Positions 8,755-17,824 are shown, numbered from the stretch's first letter. The stretch is 64,000 bases of DNA from Salisediminibacterium halotolerans (GCF_003814815.1 NZ_RKQQ01000003.1:1-64000); one strand, 5' to 3'. Notes: generated by a model not told the origin, from the sequence alone. Translations and numbers: made by a program.

Positions 8755-9807
8755 ATGGAACCGTGTACGTTTTGTCAACGCACATTCCCGATCAATACAG
8801 AAGGGAAATTAATGATTCGTGCCAATCGGAAACTAGAGAGAAAATCTATTGAAGAGATATTTATGGACGTTGAGAATAAGACGTACAATTTTGAGCGAGA
8901 TGCTTTATTTGTTCCATACGGTTCGCTTGAACAGTTACATACGTTTGTGACCCGACTGACAGGCAGTTTAACCGGCGGCCAAATCGAGGAAACAGAAGGC
9001 AATGTCATCGGCAGTGAAGATCAGAACAGCTCTGTATATCCTGTTTATCCTATAAAGGAAATGGCATTGCGGATTGATCATCCGCTTTATACCGAAATTA
9101 TTCAAAACCGGCTGTTTCAATCGTTCATGCAGCCGATTGTCAGCGCGGCGGATACAAACGTTTACGGTTATGAGTTTTTATTGCGCCCTAATAGCGATGA
9201 TTATCCTTTTTCACCCGGGGAGTTATTTCAGTTTTCCACCCGGGCGGGCATGCAGTCGATGCTTGACAGTCAAGCCCGGGTAAGTGCGATTCAGAAAGCA
9301 TCGGAAGAGCTTGATGATGAGAAAGCCGTTTTTATTAATTTTTTGCCGTCGACCATTTACAGCCCATCATTTTGTTTACGAACGACGTTTGAAGCGGTTA
9401 AAAAATATGCGGTAAAACCGGAAAACTTGATTTTTGAAGTGGTGGAAACAGAAAAGATCGCCGATTTCAGTCATTTAGAAGCAATTTTTGCTGAATATAA
9501 ACGCCACGGCGTAAAAGTTGCTTTGGACGACATCGGATCAGGGTATGCAACGGTTGATGTGTTAAAAAAATTGACGCCCCATTTTGCGAAAATTGACCGT
9601 GAATTAATCCGGGATTGTCACCTTAGCCCGTCGAAACAAAGCAAGATTAAGCAAATTGCTAAAACGGCAGAGGAGATCGGGACGAAAGTGCTTGCTGAAG
9701 GGATTGAAACGGAAGAAGAGTTTTCTGCGGTAAAAGGATACGTAGATTTGGCCCAAGGATATTATTTTGGCAAACCTGCTGCAAAACCAGCTTCTGCCGT
9801 ATATTAA
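8755..9807 (+). CDS. EAL domain c-di-GMP phosphodiesterase
   Basis: 350 residues. Residues 1-100 are an uncharacterised N-terminal region opening with a Cys-x2-Cys (EPCTFC), followed by a complete EAL domain (about 110-345). The signature is EFL rather than EAL (YGYEFLLR). Other catalytic positions are present: Asn (INFLPS), Glu (FEVVETE), the Asp pair (ALDDIGSGY), Lys (KIDREL), Glu (LAEGIET) and QGYYFGKP. It should therefore hydrolyse cyclic di-GMP to pGpG. No membrane segment, so cytosolic. The Cys-x2-Cys could bind zinc or sense redox state; this is inference. The start has a weak ribosome binding site (GGTGAG). Confidence 0.85.
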   Translation: MEPCTFCQRTFPINTEGKLMIRANRKLERKSIEEIFMDVENKTYNFERDALFVPYGSLEQLHTFVTRLTGSLTGGQIEETEGNVIGSEDQNSSVYPVYPIKEMALRIDHPLYTEIIQNRLFQSFMQPIVSAADTNVYGYEFLLRPNSDDYPFSPGELFQFSTRAGMQSMLDSQARVSAIQKASEELDDEKAVFINFLPSTIYSPSFCLRTTFEAVKKYAVKPENLIFEVVETEKIADFSHLEAIFAEYKRHGVKVALDDIGSGYATVDVLKKLTPHFAKIDRELIRDCHLSPSKQSKIKQIAKTAEEIGTKVLAEGIETEEEFSAVKGYVDLAQGYYFGKPAAKPASAVY

Positions 9808-9833
9808 GAATTTTGTAAAGGAAGGGGCAGTTT

Positions 9834-10412
9834 ATGAAACATAGCTTAATTTTGTTTATGCATCCGTCCGCCGCCAGTTTTAACCGTGCGATTTGTGAAC
9901 GGATTAAATCGGCGCAAACGGATGCAGGCAACTCCGTTGACGTTCGGGATGTTTATCAATTGTCATTTGATCCGGTTTTAACGCAAAAGGAATATGAAGA
10001 ATCGCTGGAAGGGATATATCCGCAGGATGTAATGCAAGAACAGGCGTATATCGATGCTGCCGATGAAATTGTTTTTGTCTTTCCGGTCTGGTGGGGAGGC
10101 TTTCCCGCATCGGGCAAAGGATATATCGATCGAGTGTTTTCATACGGTTTTGCCTATGAATTGAACGGGGAAAAACCGCTGCCGAAACTGAACGGTAAAA
10201 CCGCTTCGCTCGTATTTACGACAGGAGCTCCTGACAGTGAATGGCACAATTCCGGTTTGCACGAATCGATGGTTCATCTGATTGATGCATCGACGTTGCA
10301 GTTTTGCGGACTTAAACTTACGAATACGATTCATTTAGGAAATGTTATTCAAGCCAGTGACGGTGAACGCCGGCAGATGCTTGACGATGTTTATCATGCG
10401 TTTTACACTTAA
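9834..10412 (+). CDS. NAD(P)H quinone oxidoreductase, flavodoxin-like fold
   Basis: 192 residues of the YwrO/KefF/MdaB group of FAD/FMN-binding oxidoreductases, which carry out two-electron reduction of quinones or electrophiles. The N-terminal strand and loop (ILFMHPSAASFNRAI) bind the flavin phosphate; FPVWWGGFPASGKGYIDRVF is the family hallmark. Good RBS (AGGAAGGGG). It is 26 bases downstream of the EAL gene and may be co-transcribed with it. It ends at a shared terminator. Confidence 0.88.
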   Translation: MKHSLILFMHPSAASFNRAICERIKSAQTDAGNSVDVRDVYQLSFDPVLTQKEYEESLEGIYPQDVMQEQAYIDAADEIVFVFPVWWGGFPASGKGYIDRVFSYGFAYELNGEKPLPKLNGKTASLVFTTGAPDSEWHNSGLHESMVHLIDASTLQFCGLKLTNTIHLGNVIQASDGERRQMLDDVYHAFYT

Positions 10413-10421
10413 ATTCAAATA

Positions 10422-10464
10422 AAAGCCGCAGCAGGCACCGTTAATCCGGGCTTACTGCGGCTTT
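10422..10464. terminator. Bidirectional terminator overlapping a CDS end
   Basis: AAAGCCGCAG (10422-10431) pairs with CTGCGGCTTT (10455-10464). The right arm encodes the last residues of the minus-strand radical SAM gene, so one hairpin serves both convergent genes. Confidence 0.75.
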
Positions 10465-12186
10465 GTTCATCGAAAAAGAATGAACAGACGGTTCAATAAG
10501 ATCGTACCGAATATAAGACAGATAGCTGCCCTCGTTTATTTCCCCGGTTTGCAAAAATCTTTCCCAGTCAAACACCGATTTCACAGCAATGCCCTTTTTA
10601 GCAATAGCTTTTTCGGCAGTCCGGTTTCCCGCTTGAAATGAAGGCATCTGGTTAATACGCTCGGTAAAATAAGTCGTTTCTTCATTTGTCCAGTCAGGTT
10701 CTCTCCACCATAAACGTCGGGGCTTTTGTTTGAAGTGCAGCAAATAATCAAGTTTCATCATGTCTGCCGTTATCAGATCGCCAATCTCAGCCGTATCTAT
10801 AAAACGCTTGAGGCGGTGAAACAAGTCGGTAAACTGGTGACCGATTCGGCTGTATCCTTTTTCTTCCCAAAGGTCGCCGAATTGTTGAAAGAAATCGAAA
10901 GGGGAATGAACGGATCGGTTCATCAAGTCAGTCATCGTTAAATCAAAGCGCCGGCTGTTCCAATATTTTTCTAATACATCCTCAAGGCGCTGAATCCGCA
11001 AAATATCATCAAATGGCAGCACGTTGTTTGATAAAATTTCATAAGGCGCGTGGTCCATAAACGCATAGCCATAGTGATCAGCCATCTCTCTCATTCCGGT
11101 TCCGCGGAGCATTTTTAAAAAACCGAGCTGCAATTCTTCCGGCCGCATTGCAAAGACATCATTGAAGGTTTGCCGAAATGAGTCGTAATTTTCTTCCGGG
11201 AGTCCGGCGATTAAATCAAGATGCTGGTCAATTTTTCCGCCTTCTTTAATCTTTTGCACTGTTCGGGACAGTTTGTTGAAGTTTTGTTTTCGTTTAACGA
11301 TTGCATTGGTTTCTTCATTCGTTGATTGGACGCCGATTTCAAACCGAAAAATCCCTTTAGGAGCATTTTCGTTTAAAAAATCGAGCACTTCCGGGCGCAT
11401 AATGTCAGCTGTTATTTCAAATTGAAATTGGCAGCCTTGATGGTTGTCGATTAAAAATTGAAATATTTCAAGCGCATATTCGCGGTTAATATTAAACGTC
11501 CGATCAACGAATTTAATCATTTTTGCGCCGTTCGCAATTAAATAAAGCAAATCCGCTTTGACGTCTTCAAGCGGGAAATAACGTACCCCTTGTTCCAGCG
11601 AGGATAGGCAAAATTGACATAAAAACGGACAGCCGCGGCTCGTTTCAAAATAAACAATTCGCTTGGACAGATCAGGGCGATCTTCAGAAAACCTGTAAGG
11701 TGTCGTAAGCGATTGAACATCGAGATTGCCCGCGGCAGGGCGGTGGCGGATTTTTGTATCTTTACGGTAAGAAAGGTTTGTTGCGTCTTCAAATGATGAC
11801 TTGTCGCGCAAAGATCTTAACGTCGTAAGAAACGCCTCCTCACCTTCACCGCGAATAACCGCATCGACTGACGAGTGTGCAGACATCCATTCATGTGTGT
11901 CATAAGATACTTCCGGACCGCCGAGAATTATAAAACAATCAGGAAGAATTTTTTTAATCATACTCGTAATTTGCAGCGTTTTATCAATATTCCATATATA
12001 GCAGCTGAACCCGAGCACGTCTGGTTTTTCTTCATACAAATCGCGAACGATATTCATATCAGGGTCGCTGATTGTGTATTCTTTCATCGTTATTTTAAAC
12101 TCAGGTTCAGCAGCAGCTTTTAATAAGCGAAGCGCAAGGTTTGTATGAATATACTTTGCATTAAGCGTCGAAACGACCGTTTTCAT
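10441..12186 (-). CDS. B12-binding domain radical SAM protein (DUF4080 type)
   Basis: 581 residues. An N-terminal cobalamin-binding-like Rossmann domain (about 1-140, with LGGPEVSYD and VIRGEGEEAF) is followed by a radical SAM domain with Cys186, Cys190 and Cys193 (GCPFLCQFC, CxxxCxxC) and a C-terminal DUF4080-like domain (about 380-520). The classic DxHxxG cobalamin motif is not evident, so the domain may bind base-off B12 without it. Members are usually annotated as uncharacterised methyltransferase-like enzymes. The ATG overlaps the stop of the upstream lipoprotein gene (ATGA), so they are coupled. Substrate unknown. Confidence 0.87.
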   Translation of the reverse strand: MKTVVSTLNAKYIHTNLALRLLKAAAEPEFKITMKEYTISDPDMNIVRDLYEEKPDVLGFSCYIWNIDKTLQITSMIKKILPDCFIILGGPEVSYDTHEWMSAHSSVDAVIRGEGEEAFLTTLRSLRDKSSFEDATNLSYRKDTKIRHRPAAGNLDVQSLTTPYRFSEDRPDLSKRIVYFETSRGCPFLCQFCLSSLEQGVRYFPLEDVKADLLYLIANGAKMIKFVDRTFNINREYALEIFQFLIDNHQGCQFQFEITADIMRPEVLDFLNENAPKGIFRFEIGVQSTNEETNAIVKRKQNFNKLSRTVQKIKEGGKIDQHLDLIAGLPEENYDSFRQTFNDVFAMRPEELQLGFLKMLRGTGMREMADHYGYAFMDHAPYEILSNNVLPFDDILRIQRLEDVLEKYWNSRRFDLTMTDLMNRSVHSPFDFFQQFGDLWEEKGYSRIGHQFTDLFHRLKRFIDTAEIGDLITADMMKLDYLLHFKQKPRRLWWREPDWTNEETTYFTERINQMPSFQAGNRTAEKAIAKKGIAVKSVFDWERFLQTGEINEGSYLSYIRYDLIEPSVHSFSMNKAAVSPD

Positions 12187-12968
12187 GATGAAAAATCTTC
12201 TCCTTTCTCGAGTTCAATCACAAAAGAAAAACGCCATTCAGGGAGATTCGCTGAGGTGCGTTCGATTGCCAAGTCAAGCGGGAATTCCAGCTCGCCGGCA
12301 AATTCTAATTCCGCAAGTCGTCCGCCGTTTAATTGTTCAACACTTGAAAACTGCGGATAAATCTCCGTGTTCTCCTCAATAATCGTAAATAAATACTCCT
12401 GTTCCCTCTTAGCATCCGGATGATCATCTTGAAACATGAATGAGAGCTGTCTGTTTTTGATCGCGTAATCTTCGACAGCTAAATCGCCTAAGACTATTTT
12501 GTCTTTATCGTGATCAAGCGTAAATTGGTATCCGTCTTCAAACAGGCTCGGAATCATATAAAACGGGATTAAAAAAAAGCTGCTCCTGTTATTTGACGGG
12601 GGAGGAGTGATGTCTAAAGTGATACCGAGCTGATCGTCTCTCAGTTCTTTTGTGAATAATCGGCTGTTGCTGATATTCGTTTCCGAGAGTTTAAAATAAA
12701 GGTCGTTTTCATCTGTAATATACGACGGCCATTGAAATTGATAGTCGTCGGCAGCAATGGCCGACTCGTCTTGATGTTCCGCTTTAAAGCCGAGCGTTAA
12801 AGCTTCCGAGCTTTGATCGAATCCTTCGTAACTCAGCTTGAGCGGCTCTTGTTCAATTTCATTTTGCACCGGGAGGGAAGCAGATTCATTTTCTTCATTT
12901 GTATCCTCAGCAAAAATGCAGCCGGCTAACAATATTGTAAAAATCGAAAAAGGGAGAGGAAGTTTCAT
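12183..12968 (-). CDS. Hypothetical lipoprotein
   Basis: 261 residues. The N-terminal signal peptide ends in a lipobox (TILLAGC, Cys about 17), so it is anchored outside the membrane. The mature part begins with an acidic Asn/Glu linker and then beta-rich sequence. I recognise no family. It is co-transcribed with, and overlaps by 4 bases, the radical SAM gene. The functional link is unknown. Confidence 0.75.
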   Translation of the reverse strand: MKLPLPFSIFTILLAGCIFAEDTNEENESASLPVQNEIEQEPLKLSYEGFDQSSEALTLGFKAEHQDESAIAADDYQFQWPSYITDENDLYFKLSETNISNSRLFTKELRDDQLGITLDITPPPSNNRSSFFLIPFYMIPSLFEDGYQFTLDHDKDKIVLGDLAVEDYAIKNRQLSFMFQDDHPDAKREQEYLFTIIEENTEIYPQFSSVEQLNGGRLAELEFAGELEFPLDLAIERTSANLPEWRFSFVIELEKGEDFSS

Positions 12969-13046
12969 ATTGAATTCCTTTCATGACATTGTACTGCTAT
13001 TGTACTAAATGATGCAGCCCGAATGACAGCTTTTTAACAATAAAAA

Positions 13047-13070
13047 TGACCGTTTCAATTGAAACGGTCA
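13047..13070 (-). terminator. Perfect 24-bp palindrome, terminator of the 13086 gene
   Basis: TGACCGTTTCAA and its exact complement are joined without a loop and followed on the minus strand by TTTTTATTGTT. It lies 16 bases after the stop of the small membrane protein gene. Confidence 0.8.
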
Positions 13071-13085
13071 CAGTAAATTTGTGCA

Positions 13086-13319
13086 TTATGCCGATATGGG
13101 CTCTTCGTCGATCGGCTGCTCAATCTCGACGCCGCTTGCGCTGTTATTAACGGCGCCGTCACCGCCGCCGGGAATCATCGGCAGCAGATAATTGGCGATG
13201 AAGAAAAGGATAATAAGTGTGATTAACGTAATAAATCCGTATTTAATAAATGTAGCTCCGACCTTGCCGGGTTCTTTACGTTTTTCGATTTTTTCTTCGG
13301 TTCTGTGTTCATCTCTCAC
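13086..13319 (-). CDS. Small single-pass membrane protein
   Basis: 77 residues from a GTG at 13319, which follows AAAGGG with better spacing than the upstream GTG at 13328. Charged N terminus (RDEHRTEEKIEKRKEPGK), one transmembrane helix (about FIKYGFITLITLIILFFIAN) and a short Gly/Asn/Glu-rich outer tail. No family recognised. It has its own terminator and lies between kamA and the lipoprotein gene on the same strand. Confidence 0.65.
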   Translation of the reverse strand: MRDEHRTEEKIEKRKEPGKVGATFIKYGFITLITLIILFFIANYLLPMIPGGGDGAVNNSASGVEIEQPIDEEPISA

Positions 13320-13412
13320 AGGAAACACCCTTTCTAACGTTGTTAGTGGGGAAGTTTCCCGGCGGGAACATTTTTAAACATTTTAAACTAAAAACGACAG
13401 AAAGTGATTGTA

Positions 13413-14579
13413 CTACAATTGCGGACTTTCTTTTTCAGCGATTTTTTGATTGGCGCCTTCGAAGTCTTCCCATTTCTTTTTCGGGGCATTCCAGTGCGCA
13501 TCGTTACCCGGAAGATCGTCAAACCATGTGGCGTCCTCCGGGCAGTCAAGCACCATGAATTTTCCGTATTCTGCATCTCTTGATTGATGGTATTTCAAGT
13601 ATGCTTTTCCGTCTTCGATTGCAAGAATTTCAATTTTTCCGGATGTATGGCTCATCGACAGCCGGACGCGTTTGCCGAGTCCCGATGTTTTTGCTTTCGC
13701 TTTTTCGACAGCGTCGTAAGCTTCTTTTAACGTAAGGACAAAATCATTATTGCCCGCCACCGGCCGGTTAATAAAGAAATAGTACGGAGTAACGCCTGCC
13801 CAGGACAACCTGTCGAGCAGCTCGGCTAAATCATCCGGGTCGTCATTGATTCCGCGCAGAACAGGTGTCTGATTGACGACAATCGCACCGGCTTGATGAA
13901 GTGCATCAAAACCGCGAATCGCCTCAGGTGTAATCTCATTAGGATGATTAATATGCGCCATGACATATATGCGCTGTTCAGGCTTAGAATACTCGCTGAT
14001 TAGGTCAAGCAACGCCTGATCCTCATAAATGCGCATCGGATTGAATACTGGCATTTTCGAACCGAGACGAATAACCTTCACATGAGGAATGTCTCTAAGC
14101 TGTTCAATGATGCCGCGCAGTTTTTTCGTCGCTAAAATGAGCGAATCTCCGCCGGTTAACAGCACATTCGAGATCTCCGGATGATTTTTAATGTACTCGA
14201 TCCCCGGCTGCACATCAGACATCGCTTCTTTAATGTCATTTCGAAAAAGGCGTTTTCGAAAACAATACCTGCAGTAGGCGCCGCAAACTTCTGAAACGAT
14301 CAATAAGGCCGTTTCGTCGTATTTATGCTGGCACCCGGGCACGACATAATTTGTATCTTCGTCAGAGGCATCCCAGCGGCCGTATTCTTCCAGTTCACCT
14401 TCATTTGGAATGACGAGCTTTCGGATCGGATCTTCCGGATCACCCCAATCGATTAAGCCTAAATAATATTCATTGACGCGGAAGACGAATTTTTCGGTGA
14501 TTTGTTTTAAATTTTCTTTTTCTTCATCAGACAGATGCGGCACCTTTTCAATGTTCATGATGTATTTCGGCTGTGCCAT
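13413..14579 (-). CDS. KamA family radical SAM aminomutase
   Basis: 388 residues. Radical SAM/PLP family of lysine 2,3-aminomutases. The FeS motif is Cys99, Cys103 and Cys106 (CGAYCRYC), followed by the family sequence LLTGGDSLIL. A conserved Lys in HTSGKIEIL is the candidate PLP-binding residue. It is shorter than B. subtilis KamA/YodO (about 470) and the C-terminal zinc/dimer region differs, so lysine as substrate is not assured; EF-P-type or other beta-amino-acid chemistry is possible. No ablB-type acetyltransferase is adjacent. A clear promoter precedes it. Confidence 0.85.
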   Translation of the reverse strand: MAQPKYIMNIEKVPHLSDEEKENLKQITEKFVFRVNEYYLGLIDWGDPEDPIRKLVIPNEGELEEYGRWDASDEDTNYVVPGCQHKYDETALLIVSEVCGAYCRYCFRKRLFRNDIKEAMSDVQPGIEYIKNHPEISNVLLTGGDSLILATKKLRGIIEQLRDIPHVKVIRLGSKMPVFNPMRIYEDQALLDLISEYSKPEQRIYVMAHINHPNEITPEAIRGFDALHQAGAIVVNQTPVLRGINDDPDDLAELLDRLSWAGVTPYYFFINRPVAGNNDFVLTLKEAYDAVEKAKAKTSGLGKRVRLSMSHTSGKIEILAIEDGKAYLKYHQSRDAEYGKFMVLDCPEDATWFDDLPGNDAHWNAPKKKWEDFEGANQKIAEKESPQL

Positions 14580-14612
14580 GTATCATCATCCCCCTTATAA
14601 TAAGCTACTCTC

Positions 14613-14641
14613 ATTTAAACACAGCCGGCATAACAGGTCAA
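14613..14641 (-). promoter_or_regulatory. Promoter of the kamA-family gene
   Basis: On the minus strand TTGACC (14641-14636) and TTAAAT (14618-14613) are 17 bp apart. The RBS GGGGG follows about 20 bases on. Confidence 0.6.
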
Positions 14642-14711
14642 AAATGGAAGAAAACCCTTTCATAATAAACAAATACTGAAAGAAGGGTTTCATTTTATTC
14701 TCTGACAACTC

Positions 14712-14766
14712 TTTACAAAGCGATGCGACTTCATTAAAATGAAAGATAAATTTCATCAGAGTGAAA
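14712..14766 (+). promoter_or_regulatory. rpiR promoter with overlapping palindromic operator
   Basis: TTTACA (14712-14717) and TAAAAT (14735-14740) are 17 bp apart. The palindrome ATGAAA-N6-TTTCAT (14739-14756) overlaps the -10 end and the predicted start. TTTCAT is followed by a further TGAAAT half-site up to 14766. TGAAA/TTTCA palindromes are typical RpiR/MurR operators. Confidence 0.65.
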
Positions 14767-14849
14767 TTATGGAGTTATTTTAAGGTGTGCATGTCTGACT
14801 GATTTTCGTTACGATGAAATATAACAGGACGGAAATCGGGAGGGAAGCC

Positions 14850-15704
14850 ATGCTGGAAAGTGATGTATTACAACAAATTATCCAATCGCGAGAAACAATG
14901 AGCAAGTCGCACAAAAAAATTGCCGGCTATTTAATCGATAACCACGAAACAGCTCCGTTTTTAACGGCTTCAAAACTGGCCAAACATGCGGGAGTCGGCG
15001 AAGCAACAGTTATCCGCTTTGCTTATCAGCTCGGATACGCCGGTTATCCGGATTTTCAGCGTCATTTGCAAGAGGCATTGCAGCGCAAAATGACATCAGC
15101 GGAAGTTCTTCGGCGGACAACTGATGAAGATAATGATGCCGAGGACGCGGTGACGGAGGTGTTGTCTGATGATATGCAAAATATCGATAACACGTTGAAG
15201 CAGATCAATACACAAACGTTTGAAGCGGCAGTGAATGAAATGATTCAAGCAAAAAGGATTTATATCATCGCTTATCGCAGTGCGGCAAGTATCGGCGGAT
15301 TTTTAGAATTTTACTTGGACTTGGTTTTGCAAAATACCGAAATGATTCATCAGGCTGACGGGGTCAGTGAACATCTTTTAGATATCGATGAGCGGGACTT
15401 AGTGATCGGGGTAGGATTTTCCCGCTATACAAAGCGGACGGTCGAGGTGATGAAGTATGTGAAAGAAAAACGGGCGAAAACCGTCGTTATTTCCGATCAC
15501 ATGTTAAGTCCGCTAGTACCTTACGGCGATTATAACTTATTAGCTTCAACGGAAATTAATTCATTTATCGATTCCTATGCGGCGCCGATGAGCATCGCGG
15601 GCGCGTTAATCACAGCGCTGACACGCTCAGAGCATAAAAAAATTGAAAAGCGTCTGCGGGAATTGGAGAGTTTATGGGAAACGTTCGATGTATTTTACAA
15701 TTAA
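14850..15704 (+). CDS. RpiR/MurR family transcriptional regulator
   Basis: 284 residues: N-terminal HTH_6 domain (about 1-75, with ASKLAKHAGVGEATVIRFAY) and a C-terminal SIS sugar-phosphate-binding domain (about 120-260, with IAYRSAASIGGFLEFYLDL and VIGVGFSRYTKRT). The ATG at 14850 follows GGGAGGG; the longer ATG start at 14814 has no RBS. The family usually senses phosphosugars. The neighbouring TAXI-TRAP operon is convergent, so its target is not obvious; autoregulation is likely from the palindrome on its promoter. Confidence 0.88.
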   Translation: MLESDVLQQIIQSRETMSKSHKKIAGYLIDNHETAPFLTASKLAKHAGVGEATVIRFAYQLGYAGYPDFQRHLQEALQRKMTSAEVLRRTTDEDNDAEDAVTEVLSDDMQNIDNTLKQINTQTFEAAVNEMIQAKRIYIIAYRSAASIGGFLEFYLDLVLQNTEMIHQADGVSEHLLDIDERDLVIGVGFSRYTKRTVEVMKYVKEKRAKTVVISDHMLSPLVPYGDYNLLASTEINSFIDSYAAPMSIAGALITALTRSEHKKIEKRLRELESLWETFDVFYN

Positions 15705-15705
15705 A

Positions 15706-15734
15706 AAGCGCACCGGCTTTTTGCCGGCGCGCCT
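15706..15734. terminator. Bidirectional terminator
   Basis: GCGCACCGGC / GCCGGCGCGC (one mismatch) around a TTTTT loop lies between the rpiR gene and the convergent TRAP permease gene. Confidence 0.7.
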
Positions 15735-15743
15735 GTTAATAAG

Positions 15744-17738
15744 TTAACTTTTGGCTGTTTCCTTGCTTTCACGGCGTTTGCGGAACCATTGCACAGCACC
15801 GATGATGATAAACAACACGAAGCCGCTTCCTTCAATCGTCAGATTTTCCGGATAAATCAGCATGATTCCGGCAACAAACAACAGCAGCCTTTCGTACCAG
15901 CGAAAGCTGTATACAAAATAATTCATCATAACGCCGCTTACCGCAGCCATACCTAATACAGCAGTTATTACAAGATACACAACCGTTCCGAGCTGCGCAT
16001 CGACAAAGAGTAGGGCAGGGTTATAAACGAAAATATACGGGATGATAAATGCAGCAATCGCCAACTTGAAGGCGGTGACCCCTGCTCTCATCGGATTCGC
16101 TTTCGCTATCCCTGCGCCGGCATAAGCCGCCAGGCACACAGGCGGTGTAATATCAGCAACGATTCCGAAGTAAAATACGAAAAAGTGTGCGGAAATTTCC
16201 GGAACGCCGTATGCTATTAACGCCGGAGCTGCCATCGAGGCAGTGACGACGTAATTTGCGGTCGTCGGAAGTCCCATGCCCAGCAGTATACAGGCGATCA
16301 TTGTGAAAAACATTAACAGGAAGAGGTTATCTCCAGCCATACCGAGCAACCCTCCGGCAATCCGGCCGCCAAGGCCTGTGAAAACGACGATCCCGACGAT
16401 GATGCCGGCTGTCGCACAGGCAGCAATCACCGGGAGCGCGACCCTTGCCCCTTGTTCAAAGGCATCGAGAAGGTCGCGGAATCCCATCCGTGTATCTCTG
16501 CGGGACATGCTCACTAGAAAGGCGGTACCGATCCCTGCAAGAGCCGCGTAAGTCGGTGTAAATCCGCTCACCAGCATCGATACAATAATGATTAACGGAA
16601 GAAGCAAATCTGCCCGTTTCAGCAACCCTTTTGATGAGGGGAGCTCACTTTTTGGCAAACCGGTTATGCCAAAGCGTTTGGCTTCAAAGTGTGTCCCCAT
16701 AAAGACACCGGTGAAATACAGCAAAGCCGGAATGATACCGATAATGATTATATCACCGTATGTGTGCGTCGATACATAATCAGCCATGATAAATGCGGCA
16801 GCGCCCATGATCGGCGGCATAATTTGTCCGCCGGTAGAGGCGGAAGCTTCCGCCGCAGCAGAAAATTCAGGGCGGAATTTTGCCCGTTTCATCATCGGAA
16901 TCGTGAAAGAACCGGATGATACCGTGTTGGCGACTGAACTTCCGGTTAATGTCCCTTGCATCGCTGAAGCTGCGACCGCAGCCTTCGCTGTTCCCCCGGT
17001 GAACCGGCCGGTTGCACCAAAAGCGAGGTCGTTAAAATATTGCCCGACACCTGTTTTCGTCAACATCACACCGAAAAACAGAAATAAGTAAATGTATGTT
17101 GAAGAAATTTGAATCGGTGTTCCGAAAATAGCATCTGTCGAATAAAACAACCGTCTTGATAAACCTTCCCAATCAAATCCGCCGTGGCCAAAATAAGGAA
17201 TATTCGTTCCGTAAAGACCGTAAAGAATACCCAATATACCGACGACAACGATCGGCACACCGACTGCGCGGCGGGTTGCTTCGAGCAGCAAAACGATCGC
17301 GATCGTCGCGACGATAATATCGAAAGTGGTAAAGCCCATGATTCTGGCGCCGCCGGTTATCCAATCATAGCGGAAAATAATGTAGTAAGACGACCCCATA
17401 GCGAGAAATGCTAAGATGACGTCGTACCAAGGCACGCCTTTTTTCTTTATGCCGCCTCGCCGGATCGGGTAAAGTAAAAATATTAACCCTAATGCGGTCC
17501 CGAGGTGAACCGCTCCCTGTAAGATCGATACGAGCGGTCCGCCAAAAGCCGGCAAGGCTCTGAAGAGATGAAACGTCGTCAATGAAATGGCAATAAATGC
17601 AATCACCCAGTACCATTTGCCGGTATCTTGTCTAAATGACGATTCTTTATCGTATTTTGAGAGCATTTCGCGCTTTTCTTCATCCGTTAAGATGTCATCT
17701 TCAGTCGTTTCGAACTCTTTGTCGTGTTTGTCTGTCAC
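15744..17738 (-). CDS. TRAP transporter fused permease (4TM/12TM)
   Basis: 664 residues. The small DctQ-like part (residues about 45-180) is fused to the large DctM-like permease (about 180-640), the architecture of TAXI-type TRAP systems. Hallmarks include GTLTGSSVANTVSSGSFTIP and GMGLPTTANYVV, both substrate/cation-site loops, and about 16-18 hydrophobic segments. It imports a small organic anion with Na+ or H+, delivered by the binding protein encoded just upstream. Two hairpins in the 171-bp gap between the genes suggest differential expression. Substrate unknown. Confidence 0.92.
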   Translation of the reverse strand: MTDKHDKEFETTEDDILTDEEKREMLSKYDKESSFRQDTGKWYWVIAFIAISLTTFHLFRALPAFGGPLVSILQGAVHLGTALGLIFLLYPIRRGGIKKKGVPWYDVILAFLAMGSSYYIIFRYDWITGGARIMGFTTFDIIVATIAIVLLLEATRRAVGVPIVVVGILGILYGLYGTNIPYFGHGGFDWEGLSRRLFYSTDAIFGTPIQISSTYIYLFLFFGVMLTKTGVGQYFNDLAFGATGRFTGGTAKAAVAASAMQGTLTGSSVANTVSSGSFTIPMMKRAKFRPEFSAAAEASASTGGQIMPPIMGAAAFIMADYVSTHTYGDIIIIGIIPALLYFTGVFMGTHFEAKRFGITGLPKSELPSSKGLLKRADLLLPLIIIVSMLVSGFTPTYAALAGIGTAFLVSMSRRDTRMGFRDLLDAFEQGARVALPVIAACATAGIIVGIVVFTGLGGRIAGGLLGMAGDNLFLLMFFTMIACILLGMGLPTTANYVVTASMAAPALIAYGVPEISAHFFVFYFGIVADITPPVCLAAYAGAGIAKANPMRAGVTAFKLAIAAFIIPYIFVYNPALLFVDAQLGTVVYLVITAVLGMAAVSGVMMNYFVYSFRWYERLLLFVAGIMLIYPENLTIEGSGFVLFIIIGAVQWFRKRRESKETAKS

Positions 17739-17782
17739 GGTAGTTCACCTCACTTGTTTTCATATCTGGGTTGGAGCGGGGG

Positions 17783-17824
17783 ATCTGCGAAAACGCAGGA
17801 ATCTTTTCTTGCGTTTTCGCAGAT
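17783..17824 (-). other. Perfect 15-bp hairpin in the TRAP intercistronic region
   Basis: ATCTGCGAAAACGCA (17783-17797) and TGCGTTTTCGCAGAT (17810-17824) pair perfectly around a 12-base loop. It lies about 45 bases upstream of the permease start on the minus-strand mRNA, without a following T-run. It may be an mRNA-stabilising or processing hairpin. Confidence 0.7.

Noticed and set aside
14651-14691. Inverted repeat AACCCTTTC / GAAAGAAGGGTT between kamA and rpiR
   Set aside because: It lies upstream of both divergent promoters, so no transcript ends there; no role assigned.
16276-17091. Plus-strand frames opposite the TRAP permease
   Set aside because: Alanine/proline-rich mirror translations of membrane helices; no RBS.
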